64,000 nucleotides of DNA. It comes from an uncultured Candidatus Saccharibacteria bacterium (GTDB lineage: Bacteria > Patescibacteriota > Saccharimonadia > Saccharimonadales > Saccharimonadaceae). The stretch covers positions 1-64,000 of the forward strand of contig CALIJG010000029.1 in the NCBI GenBank assembly GCA_938018005.1, in the 5' to 3' direction. A program made the translations under genes and the position numbers. Shown piece by piece: positions 1 to 7,936 of this stretch. The notes beneath the pieces were generated by a model. That model was not told the origin of the DNA. It saw only the letters and a list, made by a program, of their open reading frames with translations, and ran no database searches. The first letter of the stretch is position 1, and each line of letters begins with the position of its first letter.

Positions 1-4
1 GTTG

Positions 5-36
5 AACAACGCTCACCCACCAGGGTGGGCGTTGTT
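5..36 (-). terminator. Inverted repeat downstream of the carotenoid operon, likely terminator
   Basis: A strong hairpin, with arms of about 15 nt around AACAACGC and GCGTTGTT and one G-T mismatch, lies 55 nt past the crtEb stop. There is no clean U-tract on the minus strand, so it may be a structural 3' end rather than a classical intrinsic terminator. A second, weaker inverted repeat (about 40-51 with 102-113) spans the crtEb stop codon. Confidence 0.5.
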
Positions 37-91
37 CGTGTTGTGGGGCTCGTGGCTGTGAGCTGGTCACCAGCACATCGATCACGCATCT

Positions 92-955
92 TCACGACAC
101 GCCCCACACAACCTTCAATAAAGTCATTGTCACTACCGCTCCGGTAAAATAGTTTAGCCATAAGAATCGTCGCCAGCCGGTTCGCGCCTCCGCCGAACAT
201 TCATCACAAATGTGCACAAAGGGTAGCAGGTTGATGATATATAAGCCGCCCGCAGCCAACACTGGCCATGCCGCCACGCCCAGGCACGCCACCAACCCGA
301 CCGCTGCCGCGTACAGCACTATCGCCAGCCACACCGTCGCCCGCGCACCAAACACCGTGGCAATAGAGCAAATATTAGCTTCACGATCTGGGATAATATC
401 CTGCACGGCGCCAAACGCCTGACTAGCCATACCCCAGCAGAAAAATGCGACAGCCACCAACCACCCCGCCTGCGTCGTGCCGACCAACGAATAGGCATAC
501 AGTAGCGGACCGACAAAATGCAGACTCGAGGTCACCGAATCCAGCAGTGGCACTTCCTTAAATCGCAGCCCCTTCGCACTATATGCCACCACAAAAAACA
601 GCACGGCCGCTAGCACCAACACACTTTGCCAATTACCCAGAAGCACCAGCGCCACCACGAATGGCAAACACGATAGTATGGCCGACCACACAATCAGCCG
701 ATGATACTTCCGTGGTGTCACTGCTCCCTCCACGCCGCCCTTGCGAGGATCACGCATATCTGATTCGCAATCGCACACATCATTGATGCCATACATCAGT
801 AGATTGTACGGAATGAGAAAAAACAATGTACCAATAATAAGCTGCGCATCGATCGCCCCACCCATTACCAAATAGCCAGCTGCAAACGGATAGGCCGTGT
901 TTACCCACGACAGCGGTCGCGAAGTCATAAATAATACCTTACACTTTTCTTTCAC
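92..955 (-). CDS. crtEb: UbiA-family lycopene elongase (C50 carotenoid prenyltransferase)
   Basis: Membrane prenyltransferase of the UbiA superfamily, 287 aa with about 7-9 hydrophobic segments. Both Asp-rich motifs are visible: NDVCDCESD (N58, D59, D62, D66) and QDIIPD (D186, D190). The stretch NDVxDxESDxRxPRKGGVEGAV and the second motif followed by REA..SIAT are typical of CrtEb/CrtE2, which add two dimethylallyl units to lycopene to make the C50 skeleton (flavuxanthin type). It is the last gene of the crt operon and overlaps the previous gene by 17 nt, so translation is probably coupled. The family and the context agree. The exact C50 product (epsilon- or gamma-ring) cannot be read from sequence. 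A start at the internal ATG of MTSRPLSW is also possible. Confidence 0.9.
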   Translation of the reverse strand: MKEKCKVLFMTSRPLSWVNTAYPFAAGYLVMGGAIDAQLIIGTLFFLIPYNLLMYGINDVCDCESDMRDPRKGGVEGAVTPRKYHRLIVWSAILSCLPFVVALVLLGNWQSVLVLAAVLFFVVAYSAKGLRFKEVPLLDSVTSSLHFVGPLLYAYSLVGTTQAGWLVAVAFFCWGMASQAFGAVQDIIPDREANICSIATVFGARATVWLAIVLYAAAVGLVACLGVAAWPVLAAGGLYIINLLPFVHICDECSAEARTGWRRFLWLNYFTGAVVTMTLLKVVWGVS

Positions 956-1235
956 GATTCAACCCCTTCCAAATCGCTGGCACGGCTAGGCCAGCCAGTA
1001 GTGCATAAAATAAATCTTCAATCGGTGCTAGCCCTACATGTATGCCCAAAATTTTATCCGCAGGATACGTAAACATCCCGAAGTAAATCAGCAGTGAATC
1101 AAACACAATCGTCGTCATCATGAGTACCGCCAGTGTCGCCCACATTGCACGGCCACGTGTTAGTACTTTGCGCCATGCCAGCACACCTAGTACTGTCGTC
1201 AAAAACAGCAGATTGAGTACTATATATGTCGCCAT
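939..1235 (-). CDS. crtYf: Lycopene cyclase subunit, CrtYf/CrtYh type
   Basis: Small membrane protein (98 aa, three hydrophobic segments) with the motif APIEDLFYALL, which is the PxE(E/D)xxF signature of heterodimeric carotenoid cyclases. In Actinobacteria two such half-size subunits together cyclise lycopene or its C50 elongation product. It overlaps crtYe upstream by 16 nt and crtEb downstream by 17 nt. Order and overlaps match the crtE-B-I-Ye-Yf-Eb clusters of Corynebacterium and Microbacteriaceae. Ring type (epsilon or gamma) is not predictable here. Confidence 0.85.
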   Translation of the reverse strand: MATYIVLNLLFLTTVLGVLAWRKVLTRGRAMWATLAVLMMTTIVFDSLLIYFGMFTYPADKILGIHVGLAPIEDLFYALLAGLAVPAIWKGLNRERKV

Positions 1236-1534
1236 CGCTTTACTCCCGCCCGGTAGACTACCAGGCTAAAATAACTCAAAAACAGCAAGAAGAACAATTC
1301 TTCCAGCGGAAATTCTGGAAATAAATACACGCCCGACATATACGGCGAATGTCCACTGAGAAAGATACCGAGCGAGATACCACACATATCCCACACGATG
1401 AACGCGCTGGTCATAATGAGCACGGTCAGTACTGTACGGCGAGCATCATACCAGTAGGCTAGCCTATACCGCCAGTCCAGCACTACCATCCCCGCCCAAC
1501 TAACAATAATTCCCACTAAATACAGCCAACTCAT
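1220..1534 (-). CDS. crtYe: Lycopene cyclase subunit, CrtYe/CrtYg type
   Basis: Membrane protein of 104 aa with three hydrophobic helices and the cyclase motif FPLEELFFLLF (PxEExxF). It is the partner of the following 98-aa subunit. Neither half is expected to cyclise alone, by analogy with actinobacterial CrtYe/CrtYf. The start codon overlaps the crtI stop as ATGA, so it is translated as part of the operon. Confidence 0.85.
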   Translation of the reverse strand: MSWLYLVGIIVSWAGMVVLDWRYRLAYWYDARRTVLTVLIMTSAFIVWDMCGISLGIFLSGHSPYMSGVYLFPEFPLEELFFLLFLSYFSLVVYRAGVKRWRHI

Positions 1535-3045
1535 ATATCCTCCTTGGTGAGCGGTCCACGACGGCGGTTTCCCGTGATGCGCTTGTAGGTCAGCTGGGCG
1601 CTAATAAGACACATCGGCAGACCGATTCCTGGCAATGTTCCCGCACCAACATAATACAAATTTGGCACTTTTTTACTGCGATTACGCGTACGGAACATCA
1701 CGCTCTGGCGGAGTAAATGCGATTCACCACCAAAGGCGTTGTACTGCCAGGCGTTGAACTGCTCGCCAAACTGCTCTGGGCCGTAGATGAGCCGAGAAAC
1801 AATTCGCTTTGGTAAATCTGATTCGCCGCTCATCTCGGTAAGAATCTTGACGATCTTCTTCACACACGCCGCTTCTTGCTGTGGCGTCAGCGTCACGCCT
1901 GCTGGTAGTGGTAATAGCACAAACAGATTTTCATGCTCTGGCGGCGCCAAGCTAGGATCAGTCTTGGATGGATTGCAGATATAGAGTGAAGCATGCTCTG
2001 GCACAGTGCCAGTTTCATAAATTGCTGCAAAGTTTTCACGCCAGTTTCTCACAAAGTAGAGATTATGATGTTGTAAATTCGACAACCCCCCTTTGACACC
2101 CAGCGAAACCAGCAACGCTCCTGGCCCCGGCTGGCGTTTTTGCCAATACTTTTCGGGGTAGCTTCGAGCAGCTGGCGGTAATAATTTGGTTTCAGTATGA
2201 TGGATATCGGCTGCTGAAATTACCACGTCAGCCGCAATGTGTTCGCCATTCATCAGTTCAATACCCGTGGCCTGATGACCATCCAGCACAATCTGCTTTA
2301 CCGGCGAGTTGTAGTGGTATGCCACACCCAAGCTTCTCCCCAGCCGCTCCATGCTATCCGCCAATTCCATCATGCCACGCCGCGGATAATACACACCGCT
2401 ACGAAAATCGAGATGACTCATCAGACTGTAGACAGCCGGTGCTTGAAACGGGCTGGAACCCAAAAATACCATGTGATATTCTAGCAATTGTTTAAGCCGA
2501 AGATCCCGAAACCAGCGGCTCACATGAGCGTCCAGTGTCCGCCACACTAGCGGCAACATGGTCGGTAACTGGCGCAGAAGCGGCCACTGTAACATATCAC
2601 CAACCCGCGTGAAATTGTTATACAGCGCGTGCTTCACCGCCACCTCATACACCTGGCTGCTACGCGTGACATAGCGCTGTAGTTTTTCACCTGCACCGGA
2701 TTCAATTGCCTCAAAGGTTGCCATGTCTTTATCAACATCACCCTGAATAATCAGTGGCTCATGACCTTCGCTCCAGACTTTGTAGCCAGGCGAAAATCGC
2801 ACCAAGTCGAGTTCTGTCTCGGCCAATTGGCCAAACAATTGATAATACTGCTCAAAAATTTCTGGCATCAAATACCACGACGGGCCAAGATCAAAGGTAA
2901 AGCCATCTTGCTTGACCACTTGAATCCGCCCACCGGCTGACGGGTTCTTCTCGTACACCGCCACCTCGTACCCTGCTTTCGCCAGCAAATTTGCCAGCGC
3001 CAGCCCGCCATACCCCGCACCGATGATCACTGCTTTCTTTTTCAT
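1531..3045 (-). CDS. crtI: Phytoene desaturase
   Basis: FAD-dependent desaturase of 504 aa converting phytoene to lycopene. The N-terminus has the dinucleotide-binding motif GAGYGG (residues 9-14), followed by a conserved acidic/Gly-rich stretch (YEKNPSAGGR) and DLGPSWY. The C-terminus carries the CrtI signature YVGAGTLPGIGLPM near residues 465-480. Length is normal and the frame is intact. The start overlaps the crtB stop (ATGA), so translation is likely coupled to crtB. If crtB is truncated by its frameshift, coupled crtI translation could also suffer. Confidence 0.95.
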   Translation of the reverse strand: MKKKAVIIGAGYGGLALANLLAKAGYEVAVYEKNPSAGGRIQVVKQDGFTFDLGPSWYLMPEIFEQYYQLFGQLAETELDLVRFSPGYKVWSEGHEPLIIQGDVDKDMATFEAIESGAGEKLQRYVTRSSQVYEVAVKHALYNNFTRVGDMLQWPLLRQLPTMLPLVWRTLDAHVSRWFRDLRLKQLLEYHMVFLGSSPFQAPAVYSLMSHLDFRSGVYYPRRGMMELADSMERLGRSLGVAYHYNSPVKQIVLDGHQATGIELMNGEHIAADVVISAADIHHTETKLLPPAARSYPEKYWQKRQPGPGALLVSLGVKGGLSNLQHHNLYFVRNWRENFAAIYETGTVPEHASLYICNPSKTDPSLAPPEHENLFVLLPLPAGVTLTPQQEAACVKKIVKILTEMSGESDLPKRIVSRLIYGPEQFGEQFNAWQYNAFGGESHLLRQSVMFRTRNRSKKVPNLYYVGAGTLPGIGLPMCLISAQLTYKRITGNRRRGPLTKEDI

Positions 3046-3859
3046 GATCCGACCAATCCTCGTGCGAACAGTAAAGATTTTACACTGTTCGGCACTCGAA
3101 TGCGCCGCGCTTTGAGGTCGGCGGCTGATGCATTCTGCAACCGTTGGAACAGTGCTTCATAATATATTACACTGGTATGCACTGCTCGACGCGCAGTTGA
3201 TGGGAGTTGCTGCACACTCGCTTTGGCTATGGCAAAATCCGCCGCGATATCCGCTTCGATGGCCCGCTTGCTGGCCTCACTAAACGATGGGTAATCAACG
3301 CCCGGGAAATACACTCGCCCCAACAGCTCATAATCTGCCTTCATGTCACGCAAAAATTCACTTTTTGGTAGGCCGCGCCCAAACGACTAGCGCCATCACG
3401 CAACTGCCCATATTGAGCCTCATCGCCTTCAACAAACACCTTGAGGCACATCAACCCCACCACCTCCGCCGAGCCGTAAATATAGCGTCGGTATGCTGCT
3501 TCATCGTATGCCATGACCGTCATATCCATCCGCATGCTTGCAAAAAAGGGGGAAATTAATTCCCGTTCGATGCCGTACTTGCGGGCCGTAAGGGCAAAGG
3601 CGTGGACTATTGGATTGGTTGAATAGCCTTGATCACACGCCTGGTAAACCGCCGATTCAAAGTTGTCTAGCTGAGCCAGCGCATCATCGCCGCGGTACGT
3701 GTCGACAATTTCATCCGCTAGCCGCACCATGCCATAGACTGCGTAAATATGCGGCCGAATTCGTGATGCAAACAGCCGGCTGCTCATCGAAAACGAGGTC
3801 GAATACCGCCGCGTTAATCGCCCTGCCAGCTCGTAGCTCACTTGCCGATATAGTTCCAT
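3042..3859 (-). CDS. crtB: Phytoene synthase, frameshifted in a T5 run
   Basis: Squalene/phytoene synthase family, about 272 aa if the two frames are joined; it would condense two GGPP into phytoene. The first frame (3859 to 3341, 172 aa) has the first Asp motif ADEIVD and then ends AYQKVNF-C-V-T-stop. The second frame (3353 to 3042) resumes with RDMKAD, the second Asp motif, and ELLGRVYFPG. The expected family sequence QKVNFLRDMKAD is restored by one extra T in the run at about 3352-3356, or by a -1 slip on TTT. Neither half alone would be catalytic. The gene starts on the crtE stop (ATGA-type overlap) and ends on the crtI start. It could be a sequencing or assembly error, a real mutation, phase variation or programmed slippage. 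Confidence 0.85.
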
Positions 3860-4893
3860 CAGTAACGCCTTCCTTGCAGGTGATCGACAAATTGCTCTAA
3901 CTCGTTGCGCCGAAAACCATGTTGTAGTTTTGCGAGTGTAGCCCGCGCCTGAGCAAAATACTGCTGTGCGGTAGCTTCGGTTTTTTGGCGCGCACCGGAT
4001 GCTTCAATGCGAAGCACTTGTCCCGGCGCATCACGCATGCCGAACCACTGAGCAAAGCGAGCCGCTTGTTCGTCATTCATCATCGTTTGATGTTCGGCGA
4101 TCAGCACTGTTCGCTTACCTTCGCGCACATCCGTGTCGGCCGATTTGCCTGTCGTCGCTTCATCACCAAACATACCAATCAAATCGTCCTGCAGTTGAAA
4201 AGCAATGCCGCATTGCGTGCCAAATTCTTGTAGAATTCCCCGCGTCGTTTCATCAACCTCTGCGCACAATGCACCAGATACAAGCGGACCCACAAGGCTG
4301 TAGCTAGCTGTTTTGTAGCGGTAAATAGTCATCGGATCAAACTGCTCGGTCATGATAAAACCCGCTTCAACGTCAATCAATTCGCCACCAATTACCTCAA
4401 ACACCGACTGCGATAATCGCTCCGATAACTGGCGAATTACCGATGATGAAAATGGAGCTGACTGCACCAAATGGTATGCCTCGGACAGCAGCGCATCACC
4501 CGCCAGCAGCGCCACGCTATTGGCATAATGGGTGGTCTGCTGCGGTGGTAGTAGCGGCGCGTAATCAGCTTCGTATGCACCATTAACCGTCGGCTGACTA
4601 TGCCGCACGACATCCCTATCGATAATATCATCGTGCACCAACATGGCCACATGCAATAATTCTTGCACCGCCGCAACTGGTATAATTGCTGCGTCCAGCG
4701 CTCCGTACCCCACCACTGTCAAATACGGGCGCATTCGCTTGCCGCCTGCTTGGTAAATGCGCGCGATCTCCCGCCACAACCGCTCGTAGCGTGGATACAC
4801 CACTGTGGCTTGCGCCACCCGGTCGTGAATACGATCCACGATATACGCATCAACTGCCTGTTTCGTCGCCGACAGTAGCGAGTTGACTTCCAT
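3859..4893 (-). CDS. crtE: Geranylgeranyl diphosphate synthase (polyprenyl synthetase)
   Basis: Trans-isoprenyl diphosphate synthase of 344 aa making GGPP for the carotenoid pathway. The first Asp-rich motif is HDDIIDRD (from about residue 88) and the second is QDDLIGMFGD (about 236). The following TGKSADTDVREGKRT is typical of actinobacterial CrtE. It is the first gene of the crt operon. The start is placed at the ATG at 4893 because a perfect TATAAT ends 7 nt before it and no Shine-Dalgarno precedes the upstream in-frame ATG at 4902. Its precursors, IPP and DMAPP, must come from pathways outside this window or from a host. Confidence 0.93.
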   Translation of the reverse strand: MEVNSLLSATKQAVDAYIVDRIHDRVAQATVVYPRYERLWREIARIYQAGGKRMRPYLTVVGYGALDAAIIPVAAVQELLHVAMLVHDDIIDRDVVRHSQPTVNGAYEADYAPLLPPQQTTHYANSVALLAGDALLSEAYHLVQSAPFSSSVIRQLSERLSQSVFEVIGGELIDVEAGFIMTEQFDPMTIYRYKTASYSLVGPLVSGALCAEVDETTRGILQEFGTQCGIAFQLQDDLIGMFGDEATTGKSADTDVREGKRTVLIAEHQTMMNDEQAARFAQWFGMRDAPGQVLRIEASGARQKTEATAQQYFAQARATLAKLQHGFRRNELEQFVDHLQGRRY

Positions 4894-4900
4894 AAGACTC

Positions 4901-4906
4901 ATTATA
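4901..4906 (-). promoter_or_regulatory. -10 box of the carotenoid operon (leaderless)
   Basis: TATAAT on the minus strand followed by GAGTCTT and ATG. The spacing puts the transcription start at or next to the crtE start codon. No convincing -35 is visible. Confidence 0.7.
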
Positions 4907-4943
4907 CTACAGAATTAATCAGAAGTTCTGTTGTAGGGGGTAC

Positions 4944-5363
4944 GTGACGCAGCGCGTTGATATCACCTACGACTCAGGCAATACAATGCATTATTTAAGC
5001 CTTCATGCTGACCCCGATGGGACAGTAATTGGGCGCATCCGCCCCACATCTGGCCAAGGAACAATATCCTTGCCAGAGCGGGTGTTTCGAGACTGTCCAC
5101 GTGGCTGCAGCCGTTGGGAATCACCAGAAGACCAGTCTGCTCATGCTGGTCTGACGCGTGCTGACGATGTAGACAATGCCGTTGGTGGTATCTATCTTCA
5201 TCTCCCAACGTTTGGGCAGCCAACTGCTCGCGACCTTTTTCTGCAAGCTATTGCGCCTGATGCCCGCTGTATAACGCGCTCTCGCGGGAGTGATGCGGAG
5301 CTTGATGTAGTCTGTATTAATCAGAAGACTGGTGCTTCTTTGTATCGGTTATCCGAAATATGA
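4944..5363 (+). CDS. Hypothetical protein, uncertain ORF
   Basis: An open frame of up to 139 aa divergent from the crt operon. GTG at 4944 and ATG at 4986 are possible starts. It has four scattered Cys and no membrane segment or recognisable motif, and no good Shine-Dalgarno or -10 is positioned for either start. It borders a stretch of decayed ORFs and may itself be degenerate. The composition looks more protein-like than the opposite-strand frame, but the call is weak. Confidence 0.35.
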   Translation: MTQRVDITYDSGNTMHYLSLHADPDGTVIGRIRPTSGQGTISLPERVFRDCPRGCSRWESPEDQSAHAGLTRADDVDNAVGGIYLHLPTFGQPTARDLFLQAIAPDARCITRSRGSDAELDVVCINQKTGASLYRLSEI

Positions 5364-5409
5364 GGGCGTATTTTTCCATTAGTAATGGACATTGAGGCTC
5401 ACAGCTTAC

Positions 5410-5560
5410 TCAGCATGTCATTTGTTTCAGGTCACGCACTTGTAGTATCTTTTGCACCATATCCTTGCTGATGCCCATTCGTTGAGCAGTGTGCCTGTAC
5501 CGTGCCGAGCTCGGCGTAGGCCTGTCGCACCTGCTTCTGGAAGACAGGGTAGACTGAGAT
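5410..5560 (-). pseudogene. Fragment with a helix-turn-helix, broken by a frameshift
   Basis: On the minus strand one frame reads VYPVFQKQVRQAYAELGTVQA and, one base later, another reads TAQRMGISKDMVQKILQVRDL. Joined, they form a plausible helix-turn-helix segment. The join requires dropping one base in a CACAC run. No start codon or complete ORF supports an intact gene, so this is called a remnant. The parent family is not recognised. Confidence 0.4.
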
Positions 5561-5568
5561 TGCTCATT

Positions 5569-5909
5569 CTATGCTGTGCTGGCTCGGTGATTCAAGATTG
5601 CAGACGCCGCATCACGTGAGCCCATATCTACGTATGTGAAGAACGAGTAAATGCTCGATATTAAAGTTAAACCTACAAATGCGATAAGATACTGACGATT
5701 AAAGCCTCCTCCAGAGGTGATCCATGCGCCGATTAAAGAGGTTGCACTTACGATTGCAAAGACAATCCTGAGTCTGAGGTCTTGTCTTGCTTTGACTGAC
5801 GCAGAGACTGAAAGCATTTCTTCAGCGTTACCCCTAACTTCTGAGTAACCCCACTTTTCCAGTACTTTGTTTGTTTTTCAACTAATTGTGCCACGTCTGT
5901 GTTCGCCAT
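5569..5909 (-). pseudogene. Small two-TM protein with a frameshift in an A5 run
   Basis: Frame one starts MANTDVAQLVEK. A second frame continues TNKVLEKWGYSEVRG and runs into two hydrophobic helices (LRIVFAIVSATSLIGAWI and YLIAFVGLTLISSIYSFF), ending NHRASTA. Adding one A to the A5 run near the VEK codons joins them into one coherent protein of about 113 aa. The arrangement (N-terminal helix, two TM, basic tail) loosely resembles SLATT-type two-TM proteins, but this is only a suggestion. The same kind of homopolymer loss is seen in crtB. Confidence 0.45.
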
Positions 5910-6068
5910 GCTTGTACGGTATCTCAGCACGTTGTCACCAGTCAAGGCTTCACCCTCTTCGACAACGCCCGTCCCCACTAGAAAGACATAACGGAAAGCA
6001 ACGAATCACCTTAGATAAATACCCTGGTGACGCCGAGTAGCAACTAAATATTAGTAACATGAGCTGAT

Positions 6069-6287
6069 CTATTTGCGAACCGCTTTGTATCCCAAAAAAA
6101 TACCCAGACTCAACACACAAACACCCACAACTGCCCACGGTAGTGAGCCTCCGGTAATCTCCTGGCAATTTACAACGCACGCTATCGGCTTGATTCGCAC
6201 AACGTCAATGCCTTGTAAAAACCACAGACCACCCAGTAGTATACAGAGTAGGCTACCGACGGCTAATGAAATAGTTTTTGCTTTCAT
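6069..6287 (-). CDS. Small two-TM membrane protein
   Basis: A 72-aa protein with two hydrophobic segments flanking a loop with two Cys (PIACVVNCQEITGG). The pattern WFLQGIDVVRI...PI.C......ITGGS..WAVVG resembles a small conserved membrane family found in many bacteria (DUF type, function unknown). The start at 6287 is chosen because TATAAT lies exactly 7 nt upstream; the longer open frame upstream is not protein-like. Confidence 0.65.
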   Translation of the reverse strand: MKAKTISLAVGSLLCILLGGLWFLQGIDVVRIKPIACVVNCQEITGGSLPWAVVGVCVLSLGIFLGYKAVRK

Positions 6288-6294
6288 GATTCTC

Positions 6295-6300
6295 ATTATA
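6295..6300 (-). promoter_or_regulatory. -10 box, leaderless start
   Basis: TATAAT, then 7 nt, then the ATG at 6287 on the minus strand. Confidence 0.65.
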
Positions 6301-6313
6301 CAACATTTATTTC

Positions 6314-6838
6314 TCAGAGCCAACGCCGCACCGTACGTTGGTAGGATTGATAGGTAGTGCCGAATTGCTTCAATAACATAGCCTCCTCCAGAGGAATGAT
6401 CACCGTCTGTAATACCCCAAAGCACAGTACAGGAAAGATAAGCGCCAGATACGATGCTGAGCCGAGAGCACATCCCAGTGGTGCACATAGCACAAGAGCA
6501 GCAATAAACCAAAATGAATTCGCCATAAATATCGTAGAGCCATACACACCAATAAGATAGCCAACACCGTAATGGAGTAGCAGCGTGAGTTCTGCAATAG
6601 CAGCGCCACTGATCGCCGCTTTTACCAAGCTTTGAGATCTCCATCCTGCCAAGAATGGCAACGCAGCCCAGACAACACCTGCATTAAATAACTTACTAAA
6701 TATCTTGCGGATACAAGAGTATAACTGCCACTGCCCTTCCATTTCTTGAGGAAAGTAGATATTACTAACAAGCGATAGTATCGCTAACGCAAGGGATAGA
6801 AGAATGACAGTCAGGTATTTATGGCGAATTGTTTGCAT
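6314..6838 (-). CDS. Multi-pass membrane protein with ICMT-like C-terminal motif
   Basis: A 174-aa protein with four to five hydrophobic helices. The end of the protein, EEAMLLKQFGTTYQSYQRTVRRWL, matches the C-terminal EE..L...FG..Y..Y...V.RW pattern of isoprenylcysteine carboxyl methyltransferase-like membrane proteins. The upstream part lacks the usual RHPxYxG segment, so function is not assigned. The start at 6838 is supported by TATGAT 6 nt upstream. The open frame extends further upstream into the CinA-like gene. Confidence 0.6.
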   Translation of the reverse strand: MQTIRHKYLTVILLSLALAILSLVSNIYFPQEMEGQWQLYSCIRKIFSKLFNAGVVWAALPFLAGWRSQSLVKAAISGAAIAELTLLLHYGVGYLIGVYGSTIFMANSFWFIAALVLCAPLGCALGSASYLALIFPVLCFGVLQTVIIPLEEAMLLKQFGTTYQSYQRTVRRWL

Positions 6839-6844
6839 GGTCTG

Positions 6845-6850
6845 ATCATA
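6845..6850 (-). promoter_or_regulatory. -10 box, leaderless start
   Basis: TATGAT, then CAGACC, then the ATG at 6838 on the minus strand. Confidence 0.55.
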
Positions 6851-6869
6851 GGGAATTATTGAGTTGCCG

Positions 6870-7712
6870 TCAATCTGCATTATCAACATGACGTCTAACA
6901 ATACTGACGCCGTATTCCTCAAGGAGAGTTATCATCCTTTGAAACGCTGTATCTAACATAACGCCAATTTTTGCTTGGTTGTTTCCAGACGCCGTTAGTG
7001 TCACACCAATCTTTCCACCTTCTTGACGAATCGGACGAGTTTTCACATACACATCCACGAATTCACGCGTCAGTACAGCAGATGCTTCTGCAAGGACCGA
7101 CTCATCATTTGTACTCGTCATGATCGTCATCGTTCTTAAAAATCCGCTACCGAGGCGGCGTTCCAAAATACCGGATGCATGCCTACCGACTATCGCGCGA
7201 ACCTCTGCAGGAACACCTGGAAGACACAGAACAGACATTGTATCATCTATATCAATAACGACCGCTGGTGCAGCGCCAACCGGATTATAGATTGGTACTG
7301 CCCCGGTGGGCAGTAAAGCCATCTTTTTGCGAGCATTCCTTGCTGATGCAGACACATCCCGATCAACTATTCCTTGTGACTCCAAGTCAGAATATCGTTT
7401 CTGGACATATTCAATTGCTGTTTGATTAATCTCGAGCGGCAACTCAAGGGCGCGAGCAACTGACTCGACAGTTCGGTCATCAATTGTCGGACCAAGACCT
7501 CCAATGGTAAAGATCAAGTCTGGATCCGTACGTATGCAATATGCCAACGCGTCTTGTATTGCAATTGGGTCATCATGTACCGTAACTACCGTCGTAACCA
7601 GCGCACCACGACCAGCAATTTGTGTGCAAAGCCAGTGAGAATTAGTATCGAGTGTGCTTCCATTGAGCACCTCGTCGCCTATTGTGATGATAGCTCCTCG
7701 CCTGCGAGGCAT
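6870..7712 (-). CDS. CinA-like / MoaB-type molybdopterin-binding domain protein
   Basis: A 280-aa protein with the N-terminal CinA (COG1058) fold: GDEVLNGSTLDTN near residue 12, GGLGPTIDDRT near 70, an NPVGAAPA loop and LPGVPAEV. The C-terminal nicotinamide-nucleotide amidase domain of full CinA (over 400 aa) is absent, so it resembles stand-alone COG1058 proteins, some of which act in pyrophosphate or NMN clean-up. The substrate is unknown. A GAGGGGG ribosome site precedes the start, and a TATAAT lies about 20 nt further up, so this gene has a short leader. Confidence 0.75.
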   Translation of the reverse strand: MPRRRGAIITIGDEVLNGSTLDTNSHWLCTQIAGRGALVTTVVTVHDDPIAIQDALAYCIRTDPDLIFTIGGLGPTIDDRTVESVARALELPLEINQTAIEYVQKRYSDLESQGIVDRDVSASARNARKKMALLPTGAVPIYNPVGAAPAVVIDIDDTMSVLCLPGVPAEVRAIVGRHASGILERRLGSGFLRTMTIMTSTNDESVLAEASAVLTREFVDVYVKTRPIRQEGGKIGVTLTASGNNQAKIGVMLDTAFQRMITLLEEYGVSIVRRHVDNAD

Positions 7713-7936
7713 ATATACACCCCCTCTTTTTATTATATTAAATGGCTAATTGCTGTGTCGTATTTTTGAGTATCACTAAATCAGAAATACTCTAATCATT
7801 CATTGAACTCTGATGGCATGCACAGGTAACCCTATCACTCAAATTATTGATTATCTGTCGATCTGCAACACCCATCACCTCTTTCATTCAACGCCACCCA
7901 TCATTATCGGGAGCATAATCACCCATTGTTAATTCA
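7713..7936. other. Non-coding AT-rich spacer
   Basis: About 220 nt between the CinA-like gene and the next membrane protein. Apart from the TATAAT upstream of the CinA-like gene, no gene, repeat or convincing hairpin is seen. Confidence 0.5.

Noticed and set aside
92..4906. Beta-carotene/retinal pathway for a rhodopsin
   Set aside because: The cyclase is of the heterodimeric type paired with an elongase, and no rhodopsin or carotenoid-cleavage oxygenase is in the window, so a C50 product is favoured.
4963..5223. Minus-strand 86-aa ORF opposite the 4944-5363 ORF
   Set aside because: Composition is His/Gln-rich and shadow-like, with no start signals; the plus-strand frame is the better, though still weak, candidate.
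5748..5978. A 76-aa ORF read as its own gene
   Set aside because: Its second half is out of frame with the coherent two-TM protein; the first codons and the next frame together give a better product, so it was treated as a frameshifted gene.
6289..6644. N-terminal extension of the 72-aa membrane protein ORF
   Set aside because: The extension is Cys/Trp/Tyr-rich shadow sequence antisense-like to the overlapping membrane gene, and a perfect -10 sits just before the internal ATG at 6287.
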